DNA from: Micromonospora polyrhachis
GTDB lineage: Bacteria > Actinomycetota > Actinomycetes > Mycobacteriales > Micromonosporaceae
DNA length: 64,000 nucleotides
Reading direction: 5' to 3'
Assembly (NCBI RefSeq): GCF_014203835.1
Contig: NZ_JACHJW010000001.1
Location: 4,414,501-4,478,500 of the forward strand
A model generated the notes under the pieces. It was not told the DNA's origin. It saw only the letters and a program-made list of their open reading frames with translations, and searched no databases. The position numbers and the translations under genes were made by a program. Of the stretch, positions 16,576-26,478 are shown piece by piece; within the stretch, counting starts at the first letter, position 1, and every line of letters begins with the position of its first letter.

Positions 16576-18573
16576 ATGACGAGCAGGGGGGTACGGCATC
16601 ACCTGATCGCCGTCGCACGTGGCCTGGCCCTGGCCGGGGTGGCGCTGACCGGCGCGGTCGCGTTCCTGGCCCAGTTGGCCGTCTTCGTGCCCGGGTTCGG
16701 GCTGGGGCTGATCTTCCTGCTGCCCCGCCCGGTCGAGTGGGGGCGGCACCTACCCAACCTGGCCCGACGGCTGGCCCACCGCTGGTCGGGGATACCCGTC
16801 GCCGTGCCGTACCGGCCCCGACCGTCGGCACCCCGACCGGAACCGGACGGCCGGTATCGACACCTCAACAAGCTCTACCGGTCGCCCCGGTTCCCGGCGT
16901 TCTCCGCCCGCCTGGACTGGCTGCTCGGAGACGGGGCGACCTACCGCGACCTGACCTGGATGGCACTCAACACGGTGGTGGGCGGGGTGCTCGGGGCCCT
17001 GCCGGCGGGGCTGGTCGTGGGTGGTCTCGGCGTGGCCGCCGGTGGTGCCTGGTACGCCGCCGCCCGGGCCGGTGCCTACTGGTGGGCGGTGCCGGCCGGA
17101 CTGGTTGGCGCGGTGGTCGGCGTGGCGACCGCTCCGGCGCTGGTGGCGCTCCACGGTCGGTGGACCGCGTTGCTGCTGCGACCGACCGTCTCGACCCCCC
17201 GGTCCGAGTGTCGGAAGGCATGGATCGGTCGCCATCTGCTCGTCCTGGTACGCCTGCTCTACCTGCTCGCGTTGGCCCTGCTCGGCGTGCTGCTGGCCGT
17301 ACTGACCGTGCTGGTGATGGTGCTCGGCTTCGGCGTCGGTCAGGTCTACCTTCTTCCACCGATCATCGAGATGACCCGCTGGCTGACCGGGTACCGTCGC
17401 GAACTGCTGGGAAAGTGGTCCGGGGTGGCGGTGGAGACGCCGTACCGGCCTGAGCCGGAACTGCCCGCACCGCGGCCGGACGGGCTCTACCAGGTCGACG
17501 ACCACCTCTACGAGACGGCGCGGTGGGCGGCGTACAACCAGCGGCTGAAGTGGCTGAACCGGGACCCCGCCACCTGGCGGGACATGCTGTGGCTGGTGAC
17601 CGACCCACTGGTCGGTGGCGCGACGCTGCTGCTGCCCTTCGGGCTGATCTGGTACGGCCTGATCAGCCTGACGGTGCCCGGGATTCTGCGGCTGGCCGGG
17701 GTGGACGCGGCGGGGCAGAGTTGGCTCTTCTCGACCTCCGCCGGACTCGGTCCGATGGCGATGTCCGGGCTCGGCCCGACGGTGGTGGCCGGGCTGGCGA
17801 TCCCGGTCGGCCTGGCGCTGGCCCTGCTGGGTGTGCTGGTCGCGCCGAGCATGCTGCGGCTGCACCACCGCTGGACCAGGCTGCTGTTGGCCCCGACCAG
17901 GCGGGCCCAACTCGCCCTGCGGGTGCAGCGGCTCACCGAGACCCGGGCGGACGCGACCGAGGCCCAGGCCGTTGAGCTGCGTCGGATCGAACGGGATCTG
18001 CACGACGGGGCACAGGCCCGGCTGGTGGCCGTCGGACTGACCCTGGGTGCCGTGGAGCAGTTGATGGATCAGGATCCGGCCGCCGCGCGGGCGCTGCTGG
18101 CCGAGGCGCGGGAGAGTTCGGCGAAGGCGCTGGCCGAACTGCGTGACCTGGTTCGGGGCATCCACCCGCCGGTGCTGGCCGAGCGTGGGCTCGGCGACGC
18201 GATCCGGGCGCTGGCGCTGGACCTGCCGATAACGACCGAGGTGACTGTCGAGGTGCCCGGCAGGCTGGTGGAGCCGATCGAGTCGGCCGCCTACTTCGCG
18301 GTCAGCGAGCTGTTGACCAACGCGGTGAAACACGCCCGGGCGAGCCGGATCACCGTCGACCTGCGGTACGCCGACGGCCGACTGCGGGCCGTGGTGACCG
18401 ACGACGGTCGGGGTGGGGCCGATCCGGCTGCCGGCAGCGGCCTGCGGGGGGTGGAACGTCGCCTGGGTACATTCGATGGCGTCGTCGTGGTGAGCAGCCC
18501 GCCGGGTGGGCCGACGGCGATCAGTCTGGAGTTGCCGTGCGTGTTGTCGTCGCCGAAGACCTCTACCTCCTGA
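16576..18573 (+). CDS. Two-component sensor histidine kinase with duplicated membrane sensor domain
   Basis: The 665-residue kinase is of the NarL/DesK-type class. Two homologous membrane sensor units come first (about 8-235 and 220-450), each with helices around a soluble segment: PGFGLGLIFLLPRPVEW / LGFGVGQVYLLPPIIEM, WSGIPVAVPYRP / WSGVAVETPYRP, and TYRDLTWMALNTVVGG / TWRDMLWLVTDPLVGG. A HisKA_3 dimerisation domain follows with phospho-acceptor H476 in ERDLHDGAQARL, then the ATPase with N582 in SELLTNAVKHA and DDGRGGA. The ATG at 16576 is chosen because upstream in-frame codons look non-coding. It overlaps the response regulator gene by 37 bp. Confidence 0.9.
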   Translation: MTSRGVRHHLIAVARGLALAGVALTGAVAFLAQLAVFVPGFGLGLIFLLPRPVEWGRHLPNLARRLAHRWSGIPVAVPYRPRPSAPRPEPDGRYRHLNKLYRSPRFPAFSARLDWLLGDGATYRDLTWMALNTVVGGVLGALPAGLVVGGLGVAAGGAWYAAARAGAYWWAVPAGLVGAVVGVATAPALVALHGRWTALLLRPTVSTPRSECRKAWIGRHLLVLVRLLYLLALALLGVLLAVLTVLVMVLGFGVGQVYLLPPIIEMTRWLTGYRRELLGKWSGVAVETPYRPEPELPAPRPDGLYQVDDHLYETARWAAYNQRLKWLNRDPATWRDMLWLVTDPLVGGATLLLPFGLIWYGLISLTVPGILRLAGVDAAGQSWLFSTSAGLGPMAMSGLGPTVVAGLAIPVGLALALLGVLVAPSMLRLHHRWTRLLLAPTRRAQLALRVQRLTETRADATEAQAVELRRIERDLHDGAQARLVAVGLTLGAVEQLMDQDPAAARALLAEARESSAKALAELRDLVRGIHPPVLAERGLGDAIRALALDLPITTEVTVEVPGRLVEPIESAAYFAVSELLTNAVKHARASRITVDLRYADGRLRAVVTDDGRGGADPAAGSGLRGVERRLGTFDGVVVVSSPPGGPTAISLELPCVLSSPKTSTS

Positions 18574-19190
18574 GGGAGGGTTTGGTCCGGCTGCTGTCCG
18601 TACACGGGTTTGACGTCGTCGCGGCGGTGGAGACCGGCCCGGAGCTGCTGCGGGCGCTGGTCGAGCTACGTCCGGACGTCGCCGTGGTGGATGTACGGCT
18701 GCCGCCGACCCAGACCGACGAGGGGTTGCAGGCGGCGCTGGCGGCCCGACAGGAGGTGCCTGGCCTGCCGGTGTTGGTGCTGTCCCAGCACGTGGAGCAG
18801 CTCTACGCCCGGGAGTTACTTGCCGACGGGTCGGGCGGGGTCGGCTATCTGCTCAAGGACCGGGTGTTCAATGCCGAACAGTTCGTCGAGGCGGTACGCC
18901 GGGTCGCGGCTGGTGGCACCGCGATGGACCCGGACGTGATCGCCAAGTTGCTGGTTCGGTCCGGCCGGAACGAGCCGGTGGCCCGGCTGACCCCACGGGA
19001 GCGGGAGGTGCTGGGCTTGATGGCCGAGGGACGTTCCAACAGCGCCATCGCCCAGCGACTGTTCCTGAGCGAGAGTGCGGTGGGTAAACACACCGCGAGC
19101 ATCTTCGGCAAGCTCGACCTGGCACCGTCGGATGACGACAATCGGCGGGTGCTCGCGGTGCTGGCCTATCTCAACGGGGCCGGCGACTGA
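18537..19190 (+). CDS. NarL/FixJ family response regulator
   Basis: The 217-residue regulator has a receiver domain (acidic pocket E7/D8, phospho-acceptor D52 in VAVVDVRLP, and a lysine in GYLLKDRV) and a C-terminal LuxR-type helix-turn-helix (LTPREREVLGLMAEGRSN, then AVGKHTASIF). It starts at a GTG inside the kinase gene, so it is translationally coupled to it. The pair forms a cognate system. Targets cannot be read; the downstream MarR/VOC genes are one candidate by proximity. Confidence 0.92.
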   Translation: MRVVVAEDLYLLREGLVRLLSVHGFDVVAAVETGPELLRALVELRPDVAVVDVRLPPTQTDEGLQAALAARQEVPGLPVLVLSQHVEQLYARELLADGSGGVGYLLKDRVFNAEQFVEAVRRVAAGGTAMDPDVIAKLLVRSGRNEPVARLTPREREVLGLMAEGRSNSAIAQRLFLSESAVGKHTASIFGKLDLAPSDDDNRRVLAVLAYLNGAGD

Positions 19191-19215
19191 GCCGTAGGGC
19201 GTTGGCCAGCATGAG

Positions 19216-19233
19216 TTGACAGGGTCCTGTCAA
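19216..19233. promoter_or_regulatory. Palindromic operator upstream of the MarR gene
   Basis: TTGACAGG-GT-CCTGTCAA is a perfect 18-bp inverted repeat ending 18 bp before the MarR start; its left end is also a consensus -35 hexamer. Size, symmetry and position fit autoregulation by the MarR protein. A second shorter inverted repeat (GCAGGC-T-GCCTGC, 19238-19250) follows. Confidence 0.6.
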
Positions 19234-19251
19234 GGCGGCAGGCTGCCTGCC

Positions 19252-19746
19252 ATGACTCAGCTCACCCCGTCCGGGTCGGCCCTGTCCGAACTGGTCATCG
19301 AGGTGTTCCGCGCGAACGGTCTGCTGCTGGCCTCCGGTGATGGGCTGGCCCGACCCGCCGGCCTCACCAGTGCCCGCTGGCAGGTGCTCGGCGTGGTCGA
19401 CCACGAACCGAGCACGGTGTCGGAGGTCGCCCGGGTGATGGGCCTGACCCGGCAGAGCGTGCAACAGACCGCCGACGCGCTGGCCCGGGACGGCCTGGTC
19501 AGCTTCGAGGAGAATCCGCGACACCGCCGCGCGAAGCTGATCACCATCACCGCACGGGGCCGGGTGGCGCTGGACTATGTGGAGCAGCGGCAGGCCGAGT
19601 GGTCCAACCGGATCGCCGAACGGGCGACCCTCGACGAGTTGCACGCTGCCACCCGAACCCTGCGGGAACTCGCCCGGCAGCTGGAGATCGACGCCGCACA
19701 CACGCCAGACGACGACGCACAGCCGGACGGGAGAGACCATGGCTGA
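19252..19746 (+). CDS. MarR family transcriptional regulator
   Basis: The 164-residue protein has the MarR winged-helix arrangement: LTSARWQVLGVVDHEPSTVSE, recognition helix GLTRQSVQQTADALARDGLV and the wing FEENPRHRRAKLITITARG, flanked by dimerisation helices. It would bind palindromic DNA, most simply the operator at 19216-19233, and respond to a small ligand. I chose the ATG at 19252; the in-frame ATG at 19216 lies within the operator. The gene overlaps the VOC gene by 8 bp, suggesting the two act together. Confidence 0.88.
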   Translation: MTQLTPSGSALSELVIEVFRANGLLLASGDGLARPAGLTSARWQVLGVVDHEPSTVSEVARVMGLTRQSVQQTADALARDGLVSFEENPRHRRAKLITITARGRVALDYVEQRQAEWSNRIAERATLDELHAATRTLRELARQLEIDAAHTPDDDAQPDGRDHG

Positions 19747-20509
19747 CGAACGGACCGTGCCCCTGCTGCCGTGCCGCTCCATCGACGAGACAGCCGACTT
19801 CTACCGGGCGCTCGGGTTCGAGTCGACCTATCGACAGATCCGCCCCAACCCGTACATCGTGCTGCGGCGGGAGGATCTGGAGCTGCACTTCTTCGGGCTG
19901 GCCGACTTCGACCCGGAGCAGTCGTACGGGACCTGCCTGGTGTCCGTACCCGACATCGGAGCGCTCTACCAGGCCTTCGCCGAGGGCATGCGGGCGACGT
20001 ACGGCAAGCTGCTGGTCGCCGGCATCCCCCGGATGACCCGACCTCGCGCCCGGAAGAACACCGGCAGCCTCTCCGGGTTCAGCGTCGTCGACCCTGGCGG
20101 CAACTGGATCCGGATTTTCCAGGCCCCGGATGCGGGTGACGCGCCGGCCGAGGACGATGTGCCGGACGAGACCGGTGTCGACGCAGGTGACACCCCCCAG
20201 AGCCGGCTGGCGAAGGTGTTGCAGAACGCCATCGTGCTCGGCGACTCCAAAGGGGACGTTGTGCAGGCGGTGCGGATCCTGGACGCGACTTTGGCCCGGG
20301 AGGAGGCGTTGGCGTCCGCCGTCGACCGGGTTGGTGCGCTGGTCTACCGGGCGGAACTCGCCGCTCGGCAGGCGGACGGCGAAACCGTGGATGCGCTCCT
20401 GACCCGGGTACGCGCCATCGAGCTGACCGACGCCGACCGGGCGCGGTTGACCGACGCGCTGGCCGACGCGGCGGAGCTGGAACTCGCCCGTCAAACCGAT
20501 CAGCCGTAG
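19739..20509 (+). CDS. VOC (glyoxalase/bleomycin-resistance) family protein with helical C-terminal extension
   Basis: The 256-residue protein has an N-terminal vicinal-oxygen-chelate fold (about 1-130: LLPCRSIDETADFYRALGF, LELHFFGL, and the closing VVDPGGNWIRIFQ) resembling bleomycin-binding proteins, then an acidic linker and a helical C-terminal domain (about 150-256) of unknown role. Dimeric VOC proteins sequester or modify small molecules. The start GAGAGACC-ATG overlaps the end of the MarR gene, so expression is coupled to a drug-responsive repressor; resistance or detoxification is likely but unproven. Confidence 0.8.
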   Translation: MADERTVPLLPCRSIDETADFYRALGFESTYRQIRPNPYIVLRREDLELHFFGLADFDPEQSYGTCLVSVPDIGALYQAFAEGMRATYGKLLVAGIPRMTRPRARKNTGSLSGFSVVDPGGNWIRIFQAPDAGDAPAEDDVPDETGVDAGDTPQSRLAKVLQNAIVLGDSKGDVVQAVRILDATLAREEALASAVDRVGALVYRAELAARQADGETVDALLTRVRAIELTDADRARLTDALADAAELELARQTDQP

Positions 20510-20554
20510 TAGCGGGTAGGTGCCTTGCTCAGGCGGCCACTTCAGCTGCCTTGC

Positions 20555-20602
20555 GCTCAGGCGACCTTGTGCTCAGGCGACCTTGTGCTCAGGCGACCTC
20601 GC
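20555..20602. repeat. 16-bp tandem repeat at the 3' end of the DUF2795 gene
   Basis: GCTCAGGCGACCTTGT occurs at 20555-20570 and 20571-20586, with a third diverged copy at 20587-20602 and looser copies upstream near 20526. The third copy contains the stop codon of the minus-strand DUF2795 gene. Confidence 0.75.
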
Positions 20603-20780
20603 TCAGGGCGGAGTCGACCTCGGCCGGCGAGGCGAACTGGTCGGCTGGCAGGGAGCGTAGGAGCTGGATGACCGCCGTACCGGCACCGGACTCCTGGGCG
20701 CGCCGGACGAGATCCTCCTTGGAGATCGGAAAGTCCAGGCCGACGAGGTACTCCTGCACCTGTAGGGCGTTGACCGTCAT
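20589..20780 (-). CDS. DUF2795 family small protein
   Basis: The 63-residue product matches the DUF2795 pattern closely: ALQVQEYLVGLDFPISKEDLV, then GAGTAVIQLLRSLP and FASPAEVDSAL. These are small helical proteins common in actinobacteria with no established function. The start is the ATG at 20780, because the frame upstream loses all family similarity. The 3' end lies in a 16-bp tandem repeat. Confidence 0.8.
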   Translation of the reverse strand: MTVNALQVQEYLVGLDFPISKEDLVRRAQESGAGTAVIQLLRSLPADQFASPAEVDSALSEVA

Positions 20781-20876
20781 GTCGACCGGTCTACCCGCAG
20801 CGGGCACCCGCACACCTGACCACCCGGCCGGGTTCGGGTGGCGTTTGTCGCCGATCCGGTCGGGTAGCCGCAGGGC

Positions 20877-22133
20877 ATGGTGGTGCACCGGCTCGGGGGA
20901 CCGGGCGACTTCGATCCGCTGCTGGAGCGTGTCGGCTCGGCCAGGGTGGTGATGCTGGGCGAGGCGAGCCACGGTACGCACGACTACTACCGGCTACGGG
21001 AGCAGCTGACCCGGCGACTCATCGCGGAGCAGGGCTTCTCCTTCGTCGCGGTCGAGGGGGACTGGCCGGACTGCGACCGGGTGCACCGGTCGGTGACCGC
21101 GATGCCGGGCGGCATGGTGGACCCGTTGGCCGCTCTGGGGCGGTACGACCGGTGGCCGACCTGGATGTGGGCCAACGGCGAGGTCGCCCGGTTCTGCATG
21201 TGGTTGCGCGCCTGGAACCTGGAGCAGGCCGAGCCGGTGCGGGCCGGCTTCCACGGGCTGGACGTCTACAGCCTCTGGGAGTCGATGCAGGCGATCTTCG
21301 ACTACCTGGGTGAGGAGGAGCCGGCCACCCTGGAGGCGGCGCAGGAGGCGTACCGCTGCTTCGAGCCGTACGGCAGACGGATCGAGGAGTACGGCGTCGC
21401 CAGCCGGTTCGTCTCGGCGCGCTGCGAGGACGAGGTGGTGCGGCTGTTGGCGCGTACCCGGGAACAGGCGCTCGCCGACGGGCCGGACCGCTTCTCGGCA
21501 TGGCAGAACGCGGCGGTGATCGCCGGCGCGGAGCGCTACTACCGGGCGATGGTGGCCGGTGGTCCGCAGTCCTGGAACGTCCGGGACACGCACATGGCGG
21601 ACACGCTGGAGCGGCTGCTGGACTACTACGGCCCGGACGCGAAGGCCGTGGTGTGGGCGCACAACACGCACGTCGGGGATGCCCGGGCCACCGACATGAC
21701 CGACGACGGGATGGTCAACATCGGTCAGTTGGCCCGGGAACGGTACGGCGACGAAGAGGTCGTGCTGGTCGGGTTCGGCAGCTACCAGGGCAACGTGATC
21801 GCCGGACCGCGCTGGGGTGCCCCCTGGGAGTCGATGGTGGTGCCGCCGGCCCGCTCCGGCTCCCTGGAACACCAACTGCACGGACTGCTGCCCGAACGGG
21901 CGTTGGTCCTCTTCGACGACGGCGAGCAGCCCGACTGGGCCACCGAGACCCTCGACCACCGGGCGATCGGCGTGGTCTACGACCCGTCGTTCGAGAAGTG
22001 GGGCAACTACGTGCCGACCCGGTTGGCGCAACGCTACGACGCGTTCGTCTGGTGCGATCGGACCAGTGCGCTGAATCCGCTGCCCGCGGCCCCGGTCCCC
22101 GGCGAGCTGGAGACCTACCCGGCGGGGGTGTGA
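20877..22133 (+). CDS. Erythromycin-esterase-family protein
   Basis: The 418-residue protein carries the Ere-family motifs: GEASHGTHDYYRLRE with the catalytic-type His and Glu, FVAVEGDWPDC, and VWAHNTHVGDA. Characterised members (EreA/B) open macrolide lactone rings, but most environmental homologues, including this succinoglycan-biosynthesis-like branch, have not been shown to act on macrolides. No signal peptide. It converges on an ABC-F gene with only 3 bp between stop codons, and lies in a neighbourhood rich in resistance-type genes. Confidence 0.8.
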   Translation: MVVHRLGGPGDFDPLLERVGSARVVMLGEASHGTHDYYRLREQLTRRLIAEQGFSFVAVEGDWPDCDRVHRSVTAMPGGMVDPLAALGRYDRWPTWMWANGEVARFCMWLRAWNLEQAEPVRAGFHGLDVYSLWESMQAIFDYLGEEEPATLEAAQEAYRCFEPYGRRIEEYGVASRFVSARCEDEVVRLLARTREQALADGPDRFSAWQNAAVIAGAERYYRAMVAGGPQSWNVRDTHMADTLERLLDYYGPDAKAVVWAHNTHVGDARATDMTDDGMVNIGQLARERYGDEEVVLVGFGSYQGNVIAGPRWGAPWESMVVPPARSGSLEHQLHGLLPERALVLFDDGEQPDWATETLDHRAIGVVYDPSFEKWGNYVPTRLAQRYDAFVWCDRTSALNPLPAAPVPGELETYPAGV

Positions 22134-22136
22134 CGC

Positions 22137-23777
22137 CTAGCGCCTTCCAACACGGCGCTCGTCCCATCGGCGCTCGTCCCAGACCGGTTCGGGGTGCTCG
22201 TAGACCCGCCCGTCCGCGCCGAAGATCAGGAACCGGTCGAAGTCGGCGGCGAACCAGCGGTCGTGGGTCACCGCGAGCACCGTCCCCTCGAATGCGGCCA
22301 GGCCCTGCTGTAGCGCCTCCGCGCTGGCCAGATCGAGGTTGTCGGTCGGCTCGTCGAGCAGCAGCAGGGTCGCGCCGGAGAGTTCCAGCAGCAGGATCTG
22401 CAACCGGGCCTGCTGGCCACCGGAAAGCGTCTCGAACGGCTGCCGCCCAGCCGGCCCCAGCTCGTACCGGGCCAGCGCAGACATCGCCTCGTTCCGGGTG
22501 CACGCGTGTGTGCTCATCACGATCTCGGCCGTCGTACGACCGTGCAGGTCGGGGCGGGTGTGCGTCTGGACGAAGTGGCCGGGGACCACCCGTGCGCCGA
22601 GCCGGGCCTCGCCCTGATGCGCCACCGCCGGTGGCCTGTCCCCGCCCAACTGGGCGAGGAGACCGAGGAAGGTGGACTTGCCCGAGCCGTTGGCCCCGAG
22701 CACCGCGACCCGCTCGCCGTACCAGATCTCGGTGTCGAAGGGGTGCATCAGCCCGGTCAGCTCCAGTGCCTGGCAGAGCACCGCCCGTTTGCCGGTCCGG
22801 CCGCCGTGCAGGCGCATCCGGACGTTCTGTTCCTTCGGTGGCCGTTCGGGCGGCCCGGCCGCCTCGAAGCGGTGCAGCCGGGACTGGGCGGCGCGGTAGG
22901 CGGAGGCCATCGAGTCGTTGTTGGTGGCGCTCTGCCGCAGGGTGTGCACGAGCTGCCGGAGCCGGGTGTGCTCGTCCTCCCAGCGGCGGCGCAGCTCGTC
23001 CAGCCGGTCGATGCGGTCCGCACGGGCCTGGGCGTACGTCGCGTAGCCACCCCCGTGCACCCAGACGGTACGGGACTCGACGGTGACGATCCGGTCGGCC
23101 ACCGTGGCGATGAGCTGCCGGTCGTGCGAGACCAGCAGTACGGTCTTGCGGCTGGCCAGCAGCTGTTCCTCCAGCCACTGCTTGCCGGGCACGTCGAGGT
23201 AGTTGTCCGGTTCGTCGAGCAGCAGGATCCGGTCCGGCCCGCGTAGCAGCGCCTCCAGTGCGAGCCGTTTCTGCTCGCCCCCGGAGAGGGTGTTCACCGG
23301 CCGGTCCCGGGCCTGGTCGAAGTCGAGCGCCAGGGCGGCGGTGGTGCAGCTGTCCCAGACCACCTCGATGTCGTACCCGCCGGCGTCGGTGTGGTCGGTG
23401 AGCGCCTGCGCGTACGCCAGTTGGGTCGACTCGTCCTCGGGGGCGTCGGCGAGGGCGCGCTCGACCCGGCGCAGTTCGGCGGCGCTGGCCCGGATCCGGT
23501 CCGGGGCGACCGAGAGCAGCAGGTCGGCGATGGTCCGGTCGTCGCGTACGCCGCCGATGAACTGGCGCATCACGCCCAACCCGCCGGCGTGTCGGACCTG
23601 CCCGGAGCCGGGGTGAAGGTCGCCGCAGATCAGCCGGAGCAGGGTGGTCTTGCCGGCACCGTTCGGGCCGACCAGTGCCGCCTTGCCGCCTTCGCCGATC
23701 CGGAAGGAGACCGCGTCGAGCAGGGGTCGCCCGTCCGGCAGCAGGTGGGTCAGTTCGCTTACCTCGATGTGGCCCAC
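22137..23777 (-). CDS. ABC-F family ATP-binding protein
   Basis: The 546-residue protein has two ABC ATPase domains and no membrane segments, the ABC-F arrangement. Domain 1: GPNGAGKTTLLRL, signature LSGGEQKRLALEALL, Walker B ILLLDEPDNYLD. Domain 2: GANGSGKSTFLGLL, LSGGQQARLQILLLE, LLLLDEPTDNLD. A charged helical linker between them (about 250-310) is the element that enters the ribosomal P-site region in characterised members. ABC-F proteins either protect ribosomes from antibiotics or tune translation. The unusual DNYLD in domain 1 instead of TNHLD is notable. Confidence 0.88.
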   Translation of the reverse strand: MGHIEVSELTHLLPDGRPLLDAVSFRIGEGGKAALVGPNGAGKTTLLRLICGDLHPGSGQVRHAGGLGVMRQFIGGVRDDRTIADLLLSVAPDRIRASAAELRRVERALADAPEDESTQLAYAQALTDHTDAGGYDIEVVWDSCTTAALALDFDQARDRPVNTLSGGEQKRLALEALLRGPDRILLLDEPDNYLDVPGKQWLEEQLLASRKTVLLVSHDRQLIATVADRIVTVESRTVWVHGGGYATYAQARADRIDRLDELRRRWEDEHTRLRQLVHTLRQSATNNDSMASAYRAAQSRLHRFEAAGPPERPPKEQNVRMRLHGGRTGKRAVLCQALELTGLMHPFDTEIWYGERVAVLGANGSGKSTFLGLLAQLGGDRPPAVAHQGEARLGARVVPGHFVQTHTRPDLHGRTTAEIVMSTHACTRNEAMSALARYELGPAGRQPFETLSGGQQARLQILLLELSGATLLLLDEPTDNLDLASAEALQQGLAAFEGTVLAVTHDRWFAADFDRFLIFGADGRVYEHPEPVWDERRWDERRVGRR

Positions 23778-23877
23778 TGGCTCCTCCGCGTTCGGCGATG
23801 AGACCTCCCCGAAGGCCAGCTTTCCCGGCGGCCCGGTCTGATCACCACCGAATTACCGGTCGTCGTCTCCCGGTGGC

Positions 23878-23964
23878 GGGGTTACGAGGACGTCGACTCG
23901 GGCGGTGGGGTTACGAGGACGCCGACTCGGACGGTGGGGTTACGAGGACGCCGGCTCGGGCGGC
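23878..23964. repeat. 29-bp tandem repeat, three copies, overlapping the TetR gene end
   Basis: Three 29-bp units start at 23878, 23907 and 23936, each beginning GGGGTTACGAGGACG with few differences. Because 29 is not a multiple of three, each unit shifts the minus-strand reading frame; the TetR stop codon (23911-23913) is created in the middle unit. Confidence 0.85.
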
Positions 23965-24552
23965 GGCGAGTGCGGCGGCGGCGGCCCGGTCGGCGACGGT
24001 CTCGTCGATCGGCTCGCCGCTGACGAAGAGGCGGTAGTACAGCGGTGCGATGGCGAACCGGACGACCTCGACCGGGTCGGTGCCGGCGGGTAGCTCGCCC
24101 CGGGCGATGGCACGGTCGACGATCGGGGCCGACTGTTCGTGTCGGGCCTGGAAGAAGGCGTGGAGCGCCCGACCCGCCGCCGGGTTCTGGACGGCGGCGG
24201 CGACGAAGGCGGTGGCCACCGGGCCGGCCTCTGGGTCGGTGAAGCCGGTCAGTACCTCACGGGCCAGGGCGTGCAGGTCACCGTCGATGGTTCCGGTGTC
24301 GGGGACCGGCCACGGTTCGCCGCTGGCCAGCTCCAGTGCGTCGGCGATCAGTCCTTCGATGTTGCCCCAGCGCCGGTAGAGGGTGGTCTTGTGTACGCCG
24401 GAGCGAGCTGCCACGCCCTCCACGGTGAGCCCCTGATAGCCGTGGGCGACCAGTTCGGCGAGGGTGGCCTCGCGGACGGCGGCGCGGGTCCGGGCGGTGC
24501 GCCCGCCGGGCCGTACGGTGCCGTGTGTGGTCAAAGTCAACTCCAGTTGCAT
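23911..24552 (-). CDS. TetR family transcriptional regulator
   Basis: The 213-residue repressor has the TetR DNA-binding helices (TRAAVREATLAELVAHGYQGLTVEGVAARSGVHKTTLYRRW) at about residues 24-64 and a C-terminal ligand domain of the TetR_C type (FFQARHEQSAPIVDRAIARGELP). It is divergent from an ABC-F gene with two inverted repeats between them, so it probably represses that gene and itself until a ligand, perhaps a ribosome-targeting antibiotic, binds. Start ATG at 24552 overlaps one of the operators. The C-terminal few residues are encoded by a 29-bp tandem repeat and may be recent. Confidence 0.85.
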   Translation of the reverse strand: MQLELTLTTHGTVRPGGRTARTRAAVREATLAELVAHGYQGLTVEGVAARSGVHKTTLYRRWGNIEGLIADALELASGEPWPVPDTGTIDGDLHALAREVLTGFTDPEAGPVATAFVAAAVQNPAAGRALHAFFQARHEQSAPIVDRAIARGELPAGTDPVEVVRFAIAPLYYRLFVSGEPIDETVADRAAAAALAAARAGVLVTPPSESASS

Positions 24553-24558
24553 CAACTG
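24544..24558. promoter_or_regulatory. Inverted repeat over the TetR start (candidate operator)
   Basis: CAGTTG-CAT-CAACTG spans the start codon of the TetR gene. It shares the GTTGCA element with the inverted repeat at 24587-24602, as expected if both bind the same regulator. Confidence 0.5.
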
Positions 24559-24586
24559 ATAATCGCTGGCATCCTCGACAGGATAT

Positions 24587-24602
24587 TGCAACAGTAGTTG
24601 CA
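24587..24602. promoter_or_regulatory. Inverted repeat upstream of ABC-F gene (candidate TetR operator)
   Basis: TGCAAC-AGTA-GTTGCA, 16 bp, perfect arms, in the intergenic region between tetR and the divergent ABC-F gene. The surrounding DNA is less GC-rich (ATAATCGC, GGATATTGCA), consistent with promoters on both strands. Confidence 0.55.
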
Positions 24603-24697
24603 TTATGCGGTCGCTGACCAGGGAGGGCAGTAGCGATGGGGCACCCGTCGAGCGTCGACGTCGACCAGTTCCACCCACCCCGATCGGAGACACGCTC

Positions 24698-26307
<1,610 letters not shown>

Positions 26308-26326
<19 letters not shown>

Positions 26327-26478
26327 CCGCGCTGGTATTCGGCGAGATAGGCGCGGGCCCAGTCGTGCCACCAGCAGCCGGCATGGTCGCAGCGCCAGCA
26401 TCGCGCGTTGTCCCGATGCTGGCGGATCGCCAGCCGCGCCGCGTCGTACTGGTCTTCGGTGTGGTGCCTGTCCGTCAT
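26308..26478 (-). CDS. Small cysteine-rich protein (56 aa), unknown family
   Basis: This short frame translates to a 56-residue product beginning MTDRHHTEDQYDAARLAIRQ and containing CWRCDHAGCWWHDWARAYL: three cysteines (C-x2-C-x5-C) with histidines, which could bind a metal. It overlaps the end of the ABC-F gene by 19 bp on the opposite strand. The frame has no stop, a plausible ribosome site (GAAGGCGG) upstream, and a composition unlike a shadow frame. I recall similar small proteins next to XRE regulators in Micromonospora, and one such regulator gene starts 244 bp away on the other strand. Function unknown. Confidence 0.5.
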
